A program made the translations under genes and the position numbers. Of a DNA stretch of 15,415 bases, positions 1-6,467 are shown piece by piece. Below the pieces are notes generated by a model. That model did no database searches. It worked only from the letters and a program-made list of their open reading frames with translations, and was not told where the DNA came from. Source of the DNA: an uncultured Collinsella sp. GTDB taxonomy: Bacteria > Actinomycetota > Coriobacteriia > Coriobacteriales > Coriobacteriaceae. How positions within the stretch are numbered: the first letter of the stretch is position 1; the number at the start of each line of letters is the position of its first letter. Location of the stretch: contig CABUQG010000029.1 of assembly GCA_902493535.1 (NCBI GenBank), forward strand, positions 1 to 15,415, given 5' to 3'.

Positions 1-64
1 CCAGAGCGAGCAAGGTGACGTGAAAGAGGAGGGCATTGACCTTTTGGTCATGCCCGACGATTGA
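1..64 (+). CDS. C-terminal end of an unidentified protein (partial)
   Basis: A + strand frame open from the left edge (codons from base 2) ends at TGA 62-64. It encodes about 20 acidic residues ending in LLVMPDD. The gene is convergent with dapH, and a hairpin lies between the two stops. The fragment is too short to recognise a family, and the call rests only on the open frame, the sensible codon usage and the layout. It could be a chance frame. Confidence 0.4.
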   Translation, partial: QSEQGDVKEEGIDLLVMPDD

Positions 65-104
65 ACGTCAGATTGCCGCTCTGGGGCGTTTGCAGCGTCG
101 ACTA

Positions 105-133
105 GTTACGCGGTTTGGTGAAAACCGCGTAAC
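105..133. terminator. Hairpin terminator between convergent genes
   Basis: A perfect 12-bp stem (GTTACGCGGTTT at 105-116 with its complement at 122-133) closes a 5-nt loop. It lies directly after the dapH stop codon (135-137) and about 40 nt after the + strand stop at 64. There is no long T-run on either side, so termination may be partial. The position between two converging genes supports a bidirectional terminator. Confidence 0.65.
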
Positions 134-134
134 C

Positions 135-854
135 CTAGAGTTGACGTAAGCCCTCTTCCAGGCCGGTCTTGCTGTCGGTCTTCTCGTCGCGCATCTTGAT
201 GACGCGGGCGGGGACACCGGCCACGACGGCACCGGCGGGGACATCCTCGACGCACACGGCGCCGGCGGCAACAACAGCGCCCTTGCCCACGCGTATGCCC
301 TCCAGGACCACGGCGTTGGCGCCGATCATGACGTCGTCTTCGATGATGACGGGCGTGGCGCTTGCGGGCTCAACGACGCCTGCCAACACGGTTCCAGCGC
401 CGATGTGGCAGTTCTTGCCCACGGTGGCGCGGCCGCCTAGCACGGCGCCCATATCGATCATGGAACCCTCGCCGATAACGGAGCCGATGTTGATGATGGC
501 GCCCATCATGATGACGGCACGGTCGCCAATCTCGACGCGGTCGCGGATGATCGCGCCCGGCTCGATGCGGGCGTTGATGCCCTTAAGGTCGAGCATGGGC
601 ACGGCGGAGTTGCGGCAATCGTTCTCCACGTCGTAGTAATCGATGGAATCGGCGTTGGCGTCCAGGATGGCCTTAAGCTCATCCCAGTCGCCAAAGACGG
701 TCTTGCCGCGACGACCGCCGTAGACATGTGCGTCGCCCCAGGCAACCTTCATGCCGGGCTTCTCGCGCACGTACAGCTTGACGGGCGTCTTTTTGGGCGC
801 GGTGGCGATGTAGTTGATAATCTCCTGTGCATCCATCTCGGCTGCGTTGCTCAT
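135..854 (-). CDS. dapH: 2,3,4,5-tetrahydropyridine-2,6-dicarboxylate N-acetyltransferase (DapH)
   Basis: A 239-residue enzyme that transfers acetyl from acetyl-CoA to tetrahydrodipicolinate, giving N-acetyl-2-amino-6-oxopimelate in the acetyl branch of DAP/lysine synthesis (cytosolic). Residues 5-90 resemble the DapH N-terminal domain. Residues 95-216 are a left-handed beta-helix of hexapeptide repeats (IEPGAIIRDRVEIGDRAVI, then IGEGSMIDMGAVLGG), ending in the usual VVAGVPARVIK. Length matches the Bacillus-type enzyme (about 236 aa) rather than the longer succinyl-type DapD. The ATG at 854 has an AAAGGAGAG ribosome-binding site 8 nt upstream. It is last in the operon, 39 nt after dapB, and should share the lysine riboswitch upstream of lysA. 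Annotation pipelines may call it dapD; the acetyl assignment is from family knowledge. Confidence 0.93.
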   Translation of the reverse strand: MSNAAEMDAQEIINYIATAPKKTPVKLYVREKPGMKVAWGDAHVYGGRRGKTVFGDWDELKAILDANADSIDYYDVENDCRNSAVPMLDLKGINARIEPGAIIRDRVEIGDRAVIMMGAIINIGSVIGEGSMIDMGAVLGGRATVGKNCHIGAGTVLAGVVEPASATPVIIEDDVMIGANAVVLEGIRVGKGAVVAAGAVCVEDVPAGAVVAGVPARVIKMRDEKTDSKTGLEEGLRQL

Positions 855-893
855 TTGCTATCTCTCCTTTGGGCGGGTTCGGTTGATACCTGG

Positions 894-1634
894 TTAGGCA
901 AACATGACCTGGTCGAACGTATAGAAGCCGGGTTCGCGGGCGACGAGCTTCTGCGCGGCTGCCAGGGCGCCGTTGACAAAGATCTGACGGCTCGTGGCGC
1001 GGTGCGTGAGCGTGACCTCCTCGTCCTGGCCAAAGAAACCCACCTCGTGCACGCCGGCGACGGTGCCGCCGCGCAGCGAGTGCATACCGATCTCCTTGGA
1101 GTCGCGCGCGCCGCACATGCCCTCGCGACCGTAGACGGGGTGGTAGCCTGCTTCGGGCTCGGCCTCGACTACGGCGTCGAGCAGCAGCTTGGCGGTGCCG
1201 CTGGGGGCGTCGACCTTTTGGTTGTGGTGAGTCTCGACAATCTCGCAGTCAAAGCCGGGCAGCTCACGCGTGGCCTGGGCCACTAGATGACGCAGGGCTG
1301 CGATGCCGATGGAGTAATTGCCCGAGTGCATAACGCGGGTGTTCTGGCCCAGCTCACGCAGGCGGTCCATCTGCTCGGGGGTGTAGCCTGTGGTGCCCGA
1401 GACCAACGCCGCGCCCGTGCGCTCGACATAGGCGACGACGGCTTCGAAGGTCACGACGTTCGAGAAGTCGATGATAACGTCGGCCGCCGGGGCGCTCTCG
1501 AGCTCGGACAGATCAAAACCGATCTGGGCCACGATATCAAAAACGGGCTGCCCGGCGGCATCGACAATGCTTTCGGCGGTGGTGCGGATGAGCGAGCCCA
1601 TGCGGCCCGTTCCCATAATGACAGTCTTAATCAA
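894..1634 (-). CDS. dapB: 4-hydroxy-tetrahydrodipicolinate reductase (DapB)
   Basis: A 246-residue NAD(P)H-dependent reductase that converts the DapA product to tetrahydrodipicolinate. The N-terminal nucleotide-binding motif is MGTGRMG (residues 7-13), GTTGY is at 80-84, and the catalytic signature ETHHNQKVDAPSGTAK has the His pair at 136-137, Lys140 and the DAPSGT substrate loop at 142-147. Length is typical, slightly short. The frame opens with a TTG at 1634; the glycine-rich motif lies so close to the N-terminus that no later start would keep it. The first 8 bases (TTGATTAA) overlap the end of the upstream dapA coding region, and an AAGGGAG lies 10 nt before the TTG inside dapA. Translation is therefore probably coupled to DapA. 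Confidence 0.95.
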   Translation of the reverse strand: MIKTVIMGTGRMGSLIRTTAESIVDAAGQPVFDIVAQIGFDLSELESAPAADVIIDFSNVVTFEAVVAYVERTGAALVSGTTGYTPEQMDRLRELGQNTRVMHSGNYSIGIAALRHLVAQATRELPGFDCEIVETHHNQKVDAPSGTAKLLLDAVVEAEPEAGYHPVYGREGMCGARDSKEIGMHSLRGGTVAGVHEVGFFGQDEEVTLTHRATSRQIFVNGALAAAQKLVAREPGFYTFDQVMFA

Positions 1635-3936
1635 GCAGACCAGCTCCCTTCAGAGCATCGGTAAGTGCAGCGCGCGTGTCGTCTGCCATGGGGCATAGAG
1701 GCATGCGGTAGTTTGCCTCGATCATACCCGTCTGAGCAAGCGCTTCCTTGACGGGGATGGGGTTGACCTCGCTAAAGAGGGCATTGATGAGCGGCTGACC
1801 GGCAATCTGGATATCGCGGGCGCGCTCCACGTCGCCGTCCAGATAGGCGCGGCACATATCGTGCACGAGCTGCGGCTGAACGTCGGCCCACACGCTGATG
1901 GTGCCCGAGGCGCCCAGGCTCATGAGCGGCACGGTGAGGGCATCCTCACCCGAGTACATGCGGAAGTCGTCGGACAGCAGGTGGGCAATCTTGGCCGCGT
2001 GGGCGACGTTGCCCGAGGCTTCCTTAATACCCATGATGTTGGGATGTGCGGCCAGGCGTTCTACGTTGCGCTCGCTGATGCCGCAGCCGCAGCGGCCGGG
2101 GATGTTGTACAGGATGCAGGGGATGTCCACGGCATCGGCGACGGTCTTAAAGTGCTGATATATACCCTCTTCATTGGACTTGTTGTAGTAGGGGGTAATG
2201 AGCAGCAGGCCGTCGGCTCCCAAACCCTGGTAGGTGAGCGACTTGGTGAGCATGGTTTGCGTGGAGTTGGAGCCCGAGCCGGCGATGACGGGGACGCGTC
2301 CTGCAACCTGCTTGACCACGGCGGCGACGACGGAGTTGTCCTCGTCATCGGTCATCGTGGCACTCTCACCGGTGGTGCCCAGGGCGAGGATGGCGTCGGT
2401 GCCATTTTGCAGGTGGAAATCGATAAGGCACTCGAGCGCGTCAAAGTCGACGCTGCCGTCCTTTTTAAACGGCGTGACGAGGGCGACGATCGAGCCCTCG
2501 AGGTTGCGGATATCCATGTTCTTCTCCTTCGCTTCCGCGATCTGGATGCGTTTGTTCCATTGGGCGGCGACGGCCAGGCTCTCGTCCTGGGCGCGACGAC
2601 GAGCGCTTTCGGCACGCGATTTGGCCAGCAGCTCACGGCCGCACGGCAGCACGTCGAGCGTGGCAAAATAATCGCCCGGGCGCTCGGCGCGGCGGATAAG
2701 GTCGGCCGAGCCGTCGGGGCGCAGCAGCACCTCGGCGGAGCGCAGGCGGCCGTTGTAGTTGTAGCCCATGGAGTAGCCATGCGCGCCGGTATCGTGGATC
2801 ACGAGCACATCACCCATGTCGATCTGCGGTAGCTCACGGTCGATGGCGAACTTATCGTTGTTCTCGCACAAGTTGCCCGTGATGTCATACGTGTTCGTGA
2901 CCGGTGCTGCGGTCTTGTCAGGGCCACCCGGCTGTCCCATTACCGTAATGTGGTGGTAGGCACCATACATAGCGGGACGAATGAGGTCGACGGCGCTTGC
3001 GTCCACGCCGATATAGTCCTTGTAAATCTGCTTCTCGTGGATGGCCTTGGTGACCAGGCAGCCATAGGGGCCCATCATAAAGCGGCCCATCTCGGTGCAG
3101 ATGGCCACATCGCTTATGCCGGAAGGAACCAGGATTTCGTCGTAGGCCGCGTGCACTCCCTCGCCGATGGCGTGAATGTCGTTGGCCTGCTGCTCGGGCA
3201 GGTAGGGGATGCCGACGCCGCCGGATAGATTGATGAAGGCGACGCGTGCTCCGGTCTCGCGCTCTAGGCGCACGGCAAGCTCAAAGAGGATGCGCGCAAG
3301 CTTGGGGTAGTAGTCGTTAGTGACGGTGTTACTGGCAAGGAAGGCGTGGATGCCAAAGTCCTCGGCGCCCTTGGCCTTGAGCATGCGGAAAGCCTCAAAG
3401 AGCTGCTCGGTGGTCATGCCGTACTTGGAGTCGCCGGGGTTGTCCATAATGCCGTTAGAGAGCTGGAACAGGCCGCCCGGGTTAAAACGGCAGCTGACCG
3501 TCTTGGGGACGGGGCCCGCGACGCGCTCAAAGAACTCGATATGGCTGATGTCGTCAAAGTTGACGATGGCACCCAGCTTGTCGGCGAGCTCAAAATCCGC
3601 CGCCGGCGTGTCGTTGGACGAGAACATGATGTCGTGTCCGGTGATGCCCAGCGAGCGGGCAATCATGAGCTCGGTATAGCTCGAGCAATCACAGCCGCAG
3701 CCGTATTCGTTGAGAATGGAGATGAGCGCCGGGTTGGGATTGGCCTTGACGGCAAAGTACTCCTTAAAGCCCGGGTTCCATGCAAAGGCGTCGCGCACCT
3801 CTTGCATGTTGCGGCGGATGCCTGCCTCGTCGTATAGATGAAACGGCGTGGGGAACTGCTCGACGATATGCTCGAGTGTCTCCTTGTCCACAAACGGCTG
3901 CTTGGCCGCATATGCCTCGTTGGGGGTCAATGCCAT
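1627..3936 (-). CDS. lysA-dapA: Diaminopimelate decarboxylase / dihydrodipicolinate synthase fusion (LysA-DapA)
   Basis: One uninterrupted 769-residue frame joins two enzymes of the lysine pathway. Residues 1-428 are a PLP-dependent fold-III DAP decarboxylase (meso-DAP to lysine). The PLP lysine is K64 in FAVKANPNP; INLSGGVGIPY, TEMGRFMMGPYG, RPAMYGAYHHI and CENNDKFAIDRELP follow. This is the clostridial-style LysA variant (TEMGR instead of EPGR, IHAFLASN instead of HIGSQ). Residues 429-473 are a charged, probably helical linker with no stop. Residues 474-769 are a full-length 296-aa DapA (aspartate semialdehyde plus pyruvate to hydroxy-tetrahydrodipicolinate), with GTTGES at its residues 47-52, Y137 in YNIPGR and Schiff-base K165 in GIKEASG. 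The ATG at 3936 has a weak GAGG 10 nt upstream. An internal AAGGAG 6 nt before the DapA Met means DapA could also be made alone. The alternative is two separate genes with a sequencing or assembly error at the lysA stop. Confidence 0.9.
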   Translation of the reverse strand: MALTPNEAYAAKQPFVDKETLEHIVEQFPTPFHLYDEAGIRRNMQEVRDAFAWNPGFKEYFAVKANPNPALISILNEYGCGCDCSSYTELMIARSLGITGHDIMFSSNDTPAADFELADKLGAIVNFDDISHIEFFERVAGPVPKTVSCRFNPGGLFQLSNGIMDNPGDSKYGMTTEQLFEAFRMLKAKGAEDFGIHAFLASNTVTNDYYPKLARILFELAVRLERETGARVAFINLSGGVGIPYLPEQQANDIHAIGEGVHAAYDEILVPSGISDVAICTEMGRFMMGPYGCLVTKAIHEKQIYKDYIGVDASAVDLIRPAMYGAYHHITVMGQPGGPDKTAAPVTNTYDITGNLCENNDKFAIDRELPQIDMGDVLVIHDTGAHGYSMGYNYNGRLRSAEVLLRPDGSADLIRRAERPGDYFATLDVLPCGRELLAKSRAESARRRAQDESLAVAAQWNKRIQIAEAKEKNMDIRNLEGSIVALVTPFKKDGSVDFDALECLIDFHLQNGTDAILALGTTGESATMTDDEDNSVVAAVVKQVAGRVPVIAGSGSNSTQTMLTKSLTYQGLGADGLLLITPYYNKSNEEGIYQHFKTVADAVDIPCILYNIPGRCGCGISERNVERLAAHPNIMGIKEASGNVAHAAKIAHLLSDDFRMYSGEDALTVPLMSLGASGTISVWADVQPQLVHDMCRAYLDGDVERARDIQIAGQPLINALFSEVNPIPVKEALAQTGMIEANYRMPLCPMADDTRAALTDALKGAGLLD
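2515..2529 (-). promoter_or_regulatory. Internal ribosome-binding site and start for DapA
   Basis: Inside the fused frame, AAGGAG (2529-2524) sits 6 nt before an ATG (2517-2515). That ATG begins MDIRNLEGSIVALVTPF, the natural DapA N-terminus. Ideal sequence and spacing suggest independent initiation of a 296-residue DapA (2517 down to 1627) in addition to, or instead of, the fusion product. Confidence 0.6.
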
Positions 3937-4007
3937 GTCCCGTAAACCTCGCTATCCAGACGGCGCCATCTGCGCATCGAATCCGCATAGCGTGGACCCA
4001 ATGTCCG
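3937..4007 (-). promoter_or_regulatory. Expression platform of the lysine riboswitch
   Basis: This is the leader segment between the aptamer and the lysA ATG. On the minus strand it contains GGATAGCG (3957-3950), running into the GAGG ribosome-binding site (3950-3947). That octamer is perfectly complementary to the 3' strand of aptamer helix P1 (CGCTATCC, 4014-4007). A second CGCTAT (3992-3987) can pair with it over 6 bp. There is no U-run, which argues for control of translation initiation rather than transcription termination. The direction of switching cannot be settled by eye. Confidence 0.5.
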
Positions 4008-4164
4008 GATAGCGCTCCCGCATTGCTGCAGACAGTCCTGTGGGTGTTTCCCACAGGCCCACCAGGTTGTTCGTGCCCGAAAAGCCCAGTTCGGCGGGTT
4101 TCGCCTCCCCACGGGGTCAAAGCCTGCCGGCTCGCCCGCGGTTCTTCGTGCCCGCGCCTCTATC
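4008..4164 (-). ncRNA. Lysine riboswitch (L box) aptamer
   Basis: Read on the minus strand the leader begins GATAGAGGCGCG and ends GGGAGCGCTATC, so the ends pair as helix P1. In order it contains the L-box core GGGGAGGCGAAACCCGCCGAA (split here as GGGGAGGCG, then AAACCCGCCGAA), a hairpin of 8 bp (CCTGTGGG/CCCACAGG, 4057-4037), then ACTGTC before the closing strand. This matches the layout of the Bacillus lysC L box, including the CTGTC...GGAGnGCTATC 3' end. Length (about 157 nt) fits the class. It precedes the lysA-dapA-dapB-dapH operon, exactly where a lysine-sensing repressor element is expected, so lysine should lower expression. Confidence 0.92.
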
Positions 4165-4166
4165 AA

Positions 4167-4185
4167 GTGGTAACGACCCTACCAC
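4167..4185. repeat. Inverted repeat over the lysA promoter -10 region
   Basis: GTGGTA (4167-4172) and TACCAC (4180-4185) form a 6-7-6 inverted repeat that spans the candidate minus-strand -10 box and the predicted transcript start. It could be a protein operator or a coincidental hairpin. Confidence 0.3.
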
Positions 4186-4204
4186 GTTGCACTTTACCAA
4201 ACAA
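4176..4204 (-). promoter_or_regulatory. Candidate promoter of the lysA-dapA-dapB-dapH operon
   Basis: On the minus strand, TTGTTT (4204-4199) and TAGGGT (4181-4176) are separated by 17 bp. The implied start, near 4169, is a few bases before the first nucleotide of the lysine aptamer at 4164. This agreement with an independently recognised element is the main support; the -10 itself is a weak match. Confidence 0.45.
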
Positions 4205-4221
4205 GAGTATTCGTATATAAC
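4193..4221 (+). promoter_or_regulatory. Candidate promoter of the divergent M20 amidohydrolase
   Basis: TTTACC (4193-4198) and TATAAC (4216-4221) with a 17-bp spacer face right, giving a start near 4228 and a leader of about 85 nt. It overlaps the minus-strand lysA promoter head to head, so the two could interfere. No aptamer is seen in the + leader. Confidence 0.45.
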
Positions 4222-4314
4222 GTTTAAAAAATGCAGGGATATGCTGGAAACAAGTGCGCCACAATCCTGTATCACAATAAATTGCAACAGATGTGCCTCA
4301 CGAAGGGATCCTCT

Positions 4315-5502
4315 ATGACCGAGCTCCAAGAACTCCGTCGCTATCGCCGCGATCTCCATCGCATTCCGGAGCTCGATTTCGATCTTCCGCAGACTATCGC
4401 CTATATCGAGGGCGTGCTGGCACCGCTCACCTGCGAAGTGACCCATCCGTGCCCCAGCTGCGTCTGTGCTTTCTTCGACGCCGGCGTTGATGCCGCGCAT
4501 GCCACGGCGATTCGCGCCGATATGGATGCGCTGCCCATCGCGGAGGCGACGGGAGCGGCCTTTGCCTCGACCCATCCCGGCAAGATGCACGCTTGCGGAC
4601 ATGATGGACACATGGCCATGGCACTTGCCGCCGCGACGTATGTCGACCGTACGATTCGCGAGCAGTCGGGCGCCATTAGGCGCAACGTTCTCTTTGTGTT
4701 CCAGCCGGCCGAGGAAACGACCGGTGGTGCCAAGACGGTATGCGAGAGCGGTGTGTTCGAGCGCTATGGGGCTGATCGCATTTTTGGCTTCCATGTGTGG
4801 CCCGATCTGCCTGCCGGCACGTTGGCGAGTTGTTCCGGTCCGCTGCTGGCGCGTTCGAGTGAGACACACATTCATATTCACGGGACGAGCATCCATATCG
4901 CTAAGACCTATGGCGTTCCGGTCGAGGAGTCGCACGATGCGGCGCTGGCGGCAGCGAAGTTTTTGGTTGCCGAGCGCGGGCTGATGGATGAGCTGGGTGC
5001 CGATGAGCCCTGCATTGGCAAGTTCGGCCTGCTGCAGGCAGGCACCGTCTGCAATGCGGTGGCGGGGGAGGCCCATGTTGCTGGTAGCTTGCGCGTGTTT
5101 ACAGACGCTATGTTCGACCGTGCGCGCGAGGGCGTGCGCCGTGTGCTCGACGAAGCGTGCACCGCAACGGGCTGCACGTATGATCTCGACTTCGCCGAGG
5201 GCTATCCACCGGTCGATAACGACCCCGAGTTGTTTGCCTGCATTGCGCCTGCCTTGTCCGAGCTGCAACTTGTGGACGAGCCGCTGTTAATTGCCGAGGA
5301 CTTTGCTTTCTATCAGCGCCATCTGCCGGGCGTGTTCATCTTGCTGGGCACGGGCGTGCCAGAAGGACAAGAAAACCCGATCGACGCTGATGACTGCCCA
5401 GCCTATGCGATGAGCGCTCTGCATACCGATACCATGCTCTTTGACGAGGAGATTCTTCTCAAAGGCCTCGATGTCTACAAACGATTGCTTGTGATGGAGT
5501 GA
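4315..5502 (+). CDS. M20D amidohydrolase, probable N-acetyldiaminopimelate deacetylase
   Basis: A 395-residue metallohydrolase. It has RRYRRDLHRIPELDF at the N-terminus, RADMDALP (68-74), HACGHDGH (92-99, metal-binding C94 and H96), PAEETTGGA (131-139, E133/E134), His160, and a late SALHTD (H370). The dimerisation-domain His in GTSIHI (190-195) replaces the usual GKGGHA. The closest known scheme is the Bacillus YkuR type, which removes acetate from N-acetyl-LL-DAP. That is the step needed after DapH, and the divergent position beside the dap operon supports it. Related members act on N-acyl amino acids or hippurate-like substrates, so specificity is inferred. I start at ATG 4315, with AAGGGA 6 nt upstream and the family's normal N-terminus; an in-frame ATG at 4231 would add 28 atypical residues without a ribosome-binding site. 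Confidence 0.8.
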   Translation: MTELQELRRYRRDLHRIPELDFDLPQTIAYIEGVLAPLTCEVTHPCPSCVCAFFDAGVDAAHATAIRADMDALPIAEATGAAFASTHPGKMHACGHDGHMAMALAAATYVDRTIREQSGAIRRNVLFVFQPAEETTGGAKTVCESGVFERYGADRIFGFHVWPDLPAGTLASCSGPLLARSSETHIHIHGTSIHIAKTYGVPVEESHDAALAAAKFLVAERGLMDELGADEPCIGKFGLLQAGTVCNAVAGEAHVAGSLRVFTDAMFDRAREGVRRVLDEACTATGCTYDLDFAEGYPPVDNDPELFACIAPALSELQLVDEPLLIAEDFAFYQRHLPGVFILLGTGVPEGQENPIDADDCPAYAMSALHTDTMLFDEEILLKGLDVYKRLLVME

Positions 5503-5504
5503 CG

Positions 5505-5828
5505 ATGAGGCGACGCCGACAGTCTGCCGTATATAGTCCGGGTGGATGCGGGTGCGGTTTGCTGCTGCTCCCGGTTATTGCTGTGAGCATTGGCGTGATG
5601 TTTGCGCTTGCTGGACTGGCCGCGGCAGCACTTGTGCTGTTTATCACTGCCATCGGCGTGACGATTTGGCTTTATCGCAGTCGTGAACAGCGCCGCGCCG
5701 ACGGTAAGACCAATGTAGGATGGATTGCCTTTTTGGTCATCGCCTACCTGCTGAGCATCAGCTATTTGGCCTTCTTTATCCTGTTGATGATCAGTGCCTT
5801 TACCGGGGAATCCGTCACGGTGGGTTGA
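5505..5828 (+). CDS. Small multi-pass membrane protein, unknown function
   Basis: A 107-residue protein starting MRRRRQS. A hydrophobic stretch at residues 17-56 is long enough for two tight membrane segments. A basic loop (RSREQRRADGK) follows, then a third segment at about 72-100. No family is recognised. The ATG at 5505 follows GGAG in the end of the amidohydrolase gene; a GTG at 5499, which overlaps that gene's TGA by 4 nt, is an alternative start. Either way it is probably cotranscribed with, and translationally coupled to, the amidohydrolase. Confidence 0.65.
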   Translation: MRRRRQSAVYSPGGCGCGLLLLPVIAVSIGVMFALAGLAAAALVLFITAIGVTIWLYRSREQRRADGKTNVGWIAFLVIAYLLSISYLAFFILLMISAFTGESVTVG

Positions 5829-5903
5829 TCGCTGCCGGCAGACGGTCGCGCAAAGTGCGTTTGCTCGGCGTTTGGATAACTGCATTGGCCGTTTATCGCA
5901 ACC

Positions 5904-5918
5904 TTAGCTCTCAGCTAA
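5904..5918. repeat. Short inverted repeat in the 5829-5991 intergenic stretch
   Basis: TTAGCT, CTC, AGCTAA: a 6-3-6 hairpin upstream of the larger hairpin at 5933. It has no T-run. It may be part of a structured leader. Nothing else is recognised between 5829 and 5932. Confidence 0.3.
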
Positions 5919-5932
5919 TGAATTCAAGTTCA

Positions 5933-5986
5933 ATCCTTCCTACGATGTGCTGTGTGCCGGCACGGTAGCCGGATCGTAGGAAGGAT
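5933..5986 (+). promoter_or_regulatory. Strong hairpin burying the ribosome-binding site of the FxLYD gene
   Basis: ATCCTTCCTACGAT (5933-5946) and its perfect reverse complement (5973-5986) form a 14-bp stem. An inner 5-bp stem (CCGGC 5957-5961 with GCCGG 5968-5972) stacks beneath it, with one bulged strand at 5947-5956. The right arm contains the GGAAGGAT ribosome-binding site for the ATG at 5992. When folded, the mRNA should block initiation, so a trigger (temperature, a protein, upstream translation or a small RNA) may be needed. There is no T-run, so it is not a classical terminator. Confidence 0.75.
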
Positions 5987-5991
5987 GAATA

Positions 5992-6435
5992 ATGGCAAAA
6001 GAGGGAAAGAAGCCGATCGGCAAGATTGTCCTAGGCATCATTGTGGTGCTGGTTATTGTCGGTGCCGTGGGCTCTATGGGCGGCAACTCAACCGATTCGT
6101 CTGCGAGCGATTCGGCAAAACCTGCCGAGACGACACAGCAGGCTGAGGAGCAAAAAGAACCGCAAGAACCGTATACCATTGCTGACGAGGCTGAAGACAC
6201 TTCCAATCAGTTTACCTATAAGATCACGGGCACGCTGACCAATAACACGGATAAGGAAAAGAGCTACATTCAGATTGAATATGTTCTGTATGATGCCGAT
6301 GGCAACCAGGTTGGAACGGCTCTTGCAAACACCAATCATCTGAAGGCGGGCGGCTCCTGGAAGTTCGAGGCGCTGGGTACGGTGTCTCCCGACCAGGTTG
6401 CTAGCTGGGAGCGTTCGGACGTAAGCGGTTTCTAG
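5992..6435 (+). CDS. Membrane-anchored FxLYD-domain protein
   Basis: A 147-residue protein: a short basic cytoplasmic tail, one membrane segment at about 8-30, a low-complexity Ser/Glu/Lys linker (31-65), then an immunoglobulin-like FxLYD-type domain (about 70-130). The domain shows the usual pattern: YKITGTLTNNTDKEKSYIQI, VLYDADGNQVGTA (LYD at 99-101) and a late WKFEA. There is no lipobox Cys, so it is an anchored protein facing outward and not a lipoprotein. FxLYD domains occur in many Gram-positive surface proteins; their ligand is generally unknown. The ATG has a strong ribosome-binding site, which is occluded by the preceding hairpin. Confidence 0.8.
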   Translation: MAKEGKKPIGKIVLGIIVVLVIVGAVGSMGGNSTDSSASDSAKPAETTQQAEEQKEPQEPYTIADEAEDTSNQFTYKITGTLTNNTDKEKSYIQIEYVLYDADGNQVGTALANTNHLKAGGSWKFEALGTVSPDQVASWERSDVSGF

Positions 6436-6467
6436 CATGTTGCATGCACTGGGGGAGGTGAAGTCGT

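Noticed and set aside
1861..2832. A + strand frame of 323 codons inside the lysA-dapA gene
   Set aside because: It lies opposite well-conserved DapA and LysA motifs and has no plausible start signal or family match.
4231..4314. Upstream in-frame ATG extending the M20 amidohydrolase by 28 residues
   Set aside because: It has no ribosome-binding site, sits only a few bases after the predicted transcript start, and gives a Cys-rich N-terminus unlike the family. ATG 4315 has AAGGGA at good spacing.
6435..6447. GCATG/CATGC hairpin after the FxLYD gene as a terminator
   Set aside because: It has only 5 bp, overlaps the stop codon, has no T-run, and is followed directly by the ribosome-binding site of the next gene.
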